Shown here: in pieces, positions 62,077-64,000 of the stretch
Numbering within the stretch: position 1 is the stretch's first letter
Layout of the letters: the number at the start of each line of letters is the position of its first letter
Source: Bugula neritina
Taxonomy: Eukaryota; Bryozoa; Gymnolaemata; Cheilostomatida; Bugulidae
NCBI GenBank assembly: GCA_964035545.1
Contig: OZ037771.1
Span: 8,170,408 to 8,234,407 of the forward strand
Length of the DNA stretch: 64,000 nt
Direction: 5' to 3'
Position numbers and translations under genes: made by a program
The notes under the pieces: generated by a model
The model's database searches: none
Told to the model about the DNA's origin: nothing
What the model saw: only the letters and a program-made list of their open reading frames with translations

Positions 62077-64000
62077 GTTTCATCTACATTTATATACACA
62101 ATATAATATGAGAAAAAAGGCAAATTATATGTGACCTGGCACCACAAAACAAGGGATGTATATAAAATGTTGGATACCTAGTTATTACTATGGAGTGATA
62201 GAGCAGACTTTTTTGAACATTTTGCACTTTATTTGAAGTCTCTAGCATAAGTAGAACTCGAGATATCAGTATTTAAAAACCTTAACGTTTTTAGAATTTC
62301 TAAATTACTGTTTCGAGAAAATCGCGTTTAAAGTTGGCAACTCTAGAATAAGTTGAGAATTATTTGTTTACAATTTACAAGCCTTAGCAACGGGTCTTTG
62401 TATAACAGGAATAGTGACAAATTTGGTATCAAAATAATTGTGAAAGTTTGGGCTTTCTGTTAAACTAAATTTCATGCTGCCTCAACATAAAATTAGGTCA
62501 AATATGGCCGCCAAACTTTTTGTCTAATTTATTTGTCAATTTGCTTTTTACTTTGTTTAATGGTTGAAAGGTTTAACAATTCCAGCAAAGAAGAAGATGT
62601 TTCAGCAAGTTTGTGTGTTGAGATATTTAAATTAGGCATCCAAGTCAGCAGGAAATCATATAAAACAAAATGGCAGCTGCTTCCTCTTATACATTGAATA
62701 CCTCCCTTTCCTCTAATATATTCTGTAATAGCCTATATCAAACTGCAGCTATTGAGCTGTGCTGTTTCATAATTATTGCTTTATGAGTAGAACACTTATG
62801 AGAAAATTATTTGACTATTATGAGATCATGCGAGGTTCATTCATAAATATCTTTATAATCTCTAACAGCAACTACATTTAGCAATTGATTTGGCTGAGAT
62901 GTTGAAAATATTATAAACATAAAATCAGCTATTTGAACTTTTGAGTTTTATTAGGCATTAATATTCACATTTAAAACATCAAATACATTATTTTAAAAAA
63001 CCAATTAAATGCAGTAAAAAATCCAGCCTGGATACAACCATTATGCTTGAATTAACTCTTATCAAGAAAAGAAAATTAGATAGCTTCTACGGTTTTTGCA
63101 GAGAAGGCACTTATCATCTTTCTACTTTCTTGGTCTTCATAATATGGGTTTACGGAGTATGGACACATAACATCATGTATATGGCAAAAGCTTCATCACT
63201 ATCATCAGTTGATTTTCTAGCAATTATAGATGCTGCTACTTGACATCCATCCTGCCAATCTACCCATCTATTGTCTATTCCAGAGCTGCAAGTACAATGT
63301 TGACTTTTTTAAATAACAAAAGGAAACGGTAGCTTGATTAGAAATTATACCCAGTTATATTATAAAAATTTAGTTGGCTGAACACTGTTGTAGTACTATT
63401 ATGGCAGTAGTTAATTGTGATCCTGCATTTCATCAACGTTTAAATTTATTGAATTAAACTGAACAATTTAAATTAAAAAAATGCTTGATAATTTTCAAGC
63501 ACATCATTAAAAGACTGCAAACCTTTTTATGAATGAAATAAGCAGAAGCCATAACCTTGAAAGCCAAAATTCGGAGTGTCTACATTAGAAGTATTAGATT
63601 GATAGGTAGTAGAGTTGTGTAGGTATAAGTCTTCACTCTAATGCCCTCACAAGTGCACTTTCTAAAATGTACAGAATATCGGATTATTCTATATTAACAT
63701 AGTATTATCAGTAAAATTACACATTATGCACTTGAATATCTAGCATATCTGCAATTGGTAATTTTGAAGCAATGTCTTTAGATAACTATTAACCACTCAG
63801 GCATTTAATTGAGTAAAAGAGCTAGCTAAGTGCAACTGAATCTATTAGAGACATTTACTATAAAATCAATTTGAATTCAATGAATTACTTTAAAATATGA
63901 ATAAATTTTTGCTCATCTTATAATAAAATTAAAAAAAGTTTAGACTATTTATGCATTCAGTTAGTGTTACTACTCACTAAATAAGACTAAAAGTAACTTG
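62077..64000 (+). other. Intron of the VWA5-like gene, open at the right edge
   Basis: After the donor at 62077 I see no exon that continues the VWA domain. The open frame at 63043-63243 has no acceptor in phase and no family resemblance. The sequence is AT-rich and without clear repeats. Confidence 0.6.

Noticed and set aside
63043-63243. Next exon of the VWA5-like gene
   Set aside because: The translated frame does not resemble the VWA or downstream region of the family and lacks a phase-0 acceptor.

Overview
This window is nuclear DNA from an animal, on the evidence of intron-rich genes with GT-AG junctions, AT-rich introns, tRNA-derived SINEs and many minisatellites. The gene set (frataxin, UTX, rotatin, a CD20-like tetraspan protein, a VWA5-family protein) fits an invertebrate; a spiralian such as a bryozoan or mollusc is only a guess from protein divergence and genome style.

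Layout, left to right: (1) 1-841 (+), the 3' end of the frataxin gene FXN. (2) 4431-9053 (+), a complete six-exon gene for a four-pass membrane protein of the CD20/MS4A type. (3) 10484-26418 (-), a complete 24-exon KDM6A/UTX histone H3K27 demethylase, 1134 codons plus stop in my model, with TPR repeats, an intact JmjC iron centre and a C-terminal zinc-binding domain. (4) 29406-52252 (+), a complete 40-exon rotatin (RTTN) gene, 2163 codons plus stop, a centriole and cilium assembly protein. (5) 54016-62076 (+), the first nine exons of a VIT + VWA domain protein closest to VWA5B; it runs off the right edge. KDM6A and RTTN are head to head across about 3 kb of degenerate 3/6-bp repetitive DNA. 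The tetraspan gene and KDM6A are convergent. The genes have unrelated functions and no operon logic applies.

I built the exon models by hand. In every one the intron phases agree at each junction and the complete coding lengths divide by three, which is strong internal support.

The most unusual feature is that many minisatellites inside KDM6A and RTTN sit on or directly against exon-intron junctions. Several have copied the splice site itself: five identical 5' splice sites at 16-bp spacing after RTTN exon 8, a 32-bp repeat that includes the conserved coding end and donor of KDM6A exon 8, and a 28-bp repeat carrying the acceptor of KDM6A exon 23. Five copies of one tRNA-derived SINE family are also present, one with a clear target-site duplication. 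Long stretches between genes (842-4430, 9054-10483, 52253-54015, 62077-64000) hold no further gene that I can recognise.
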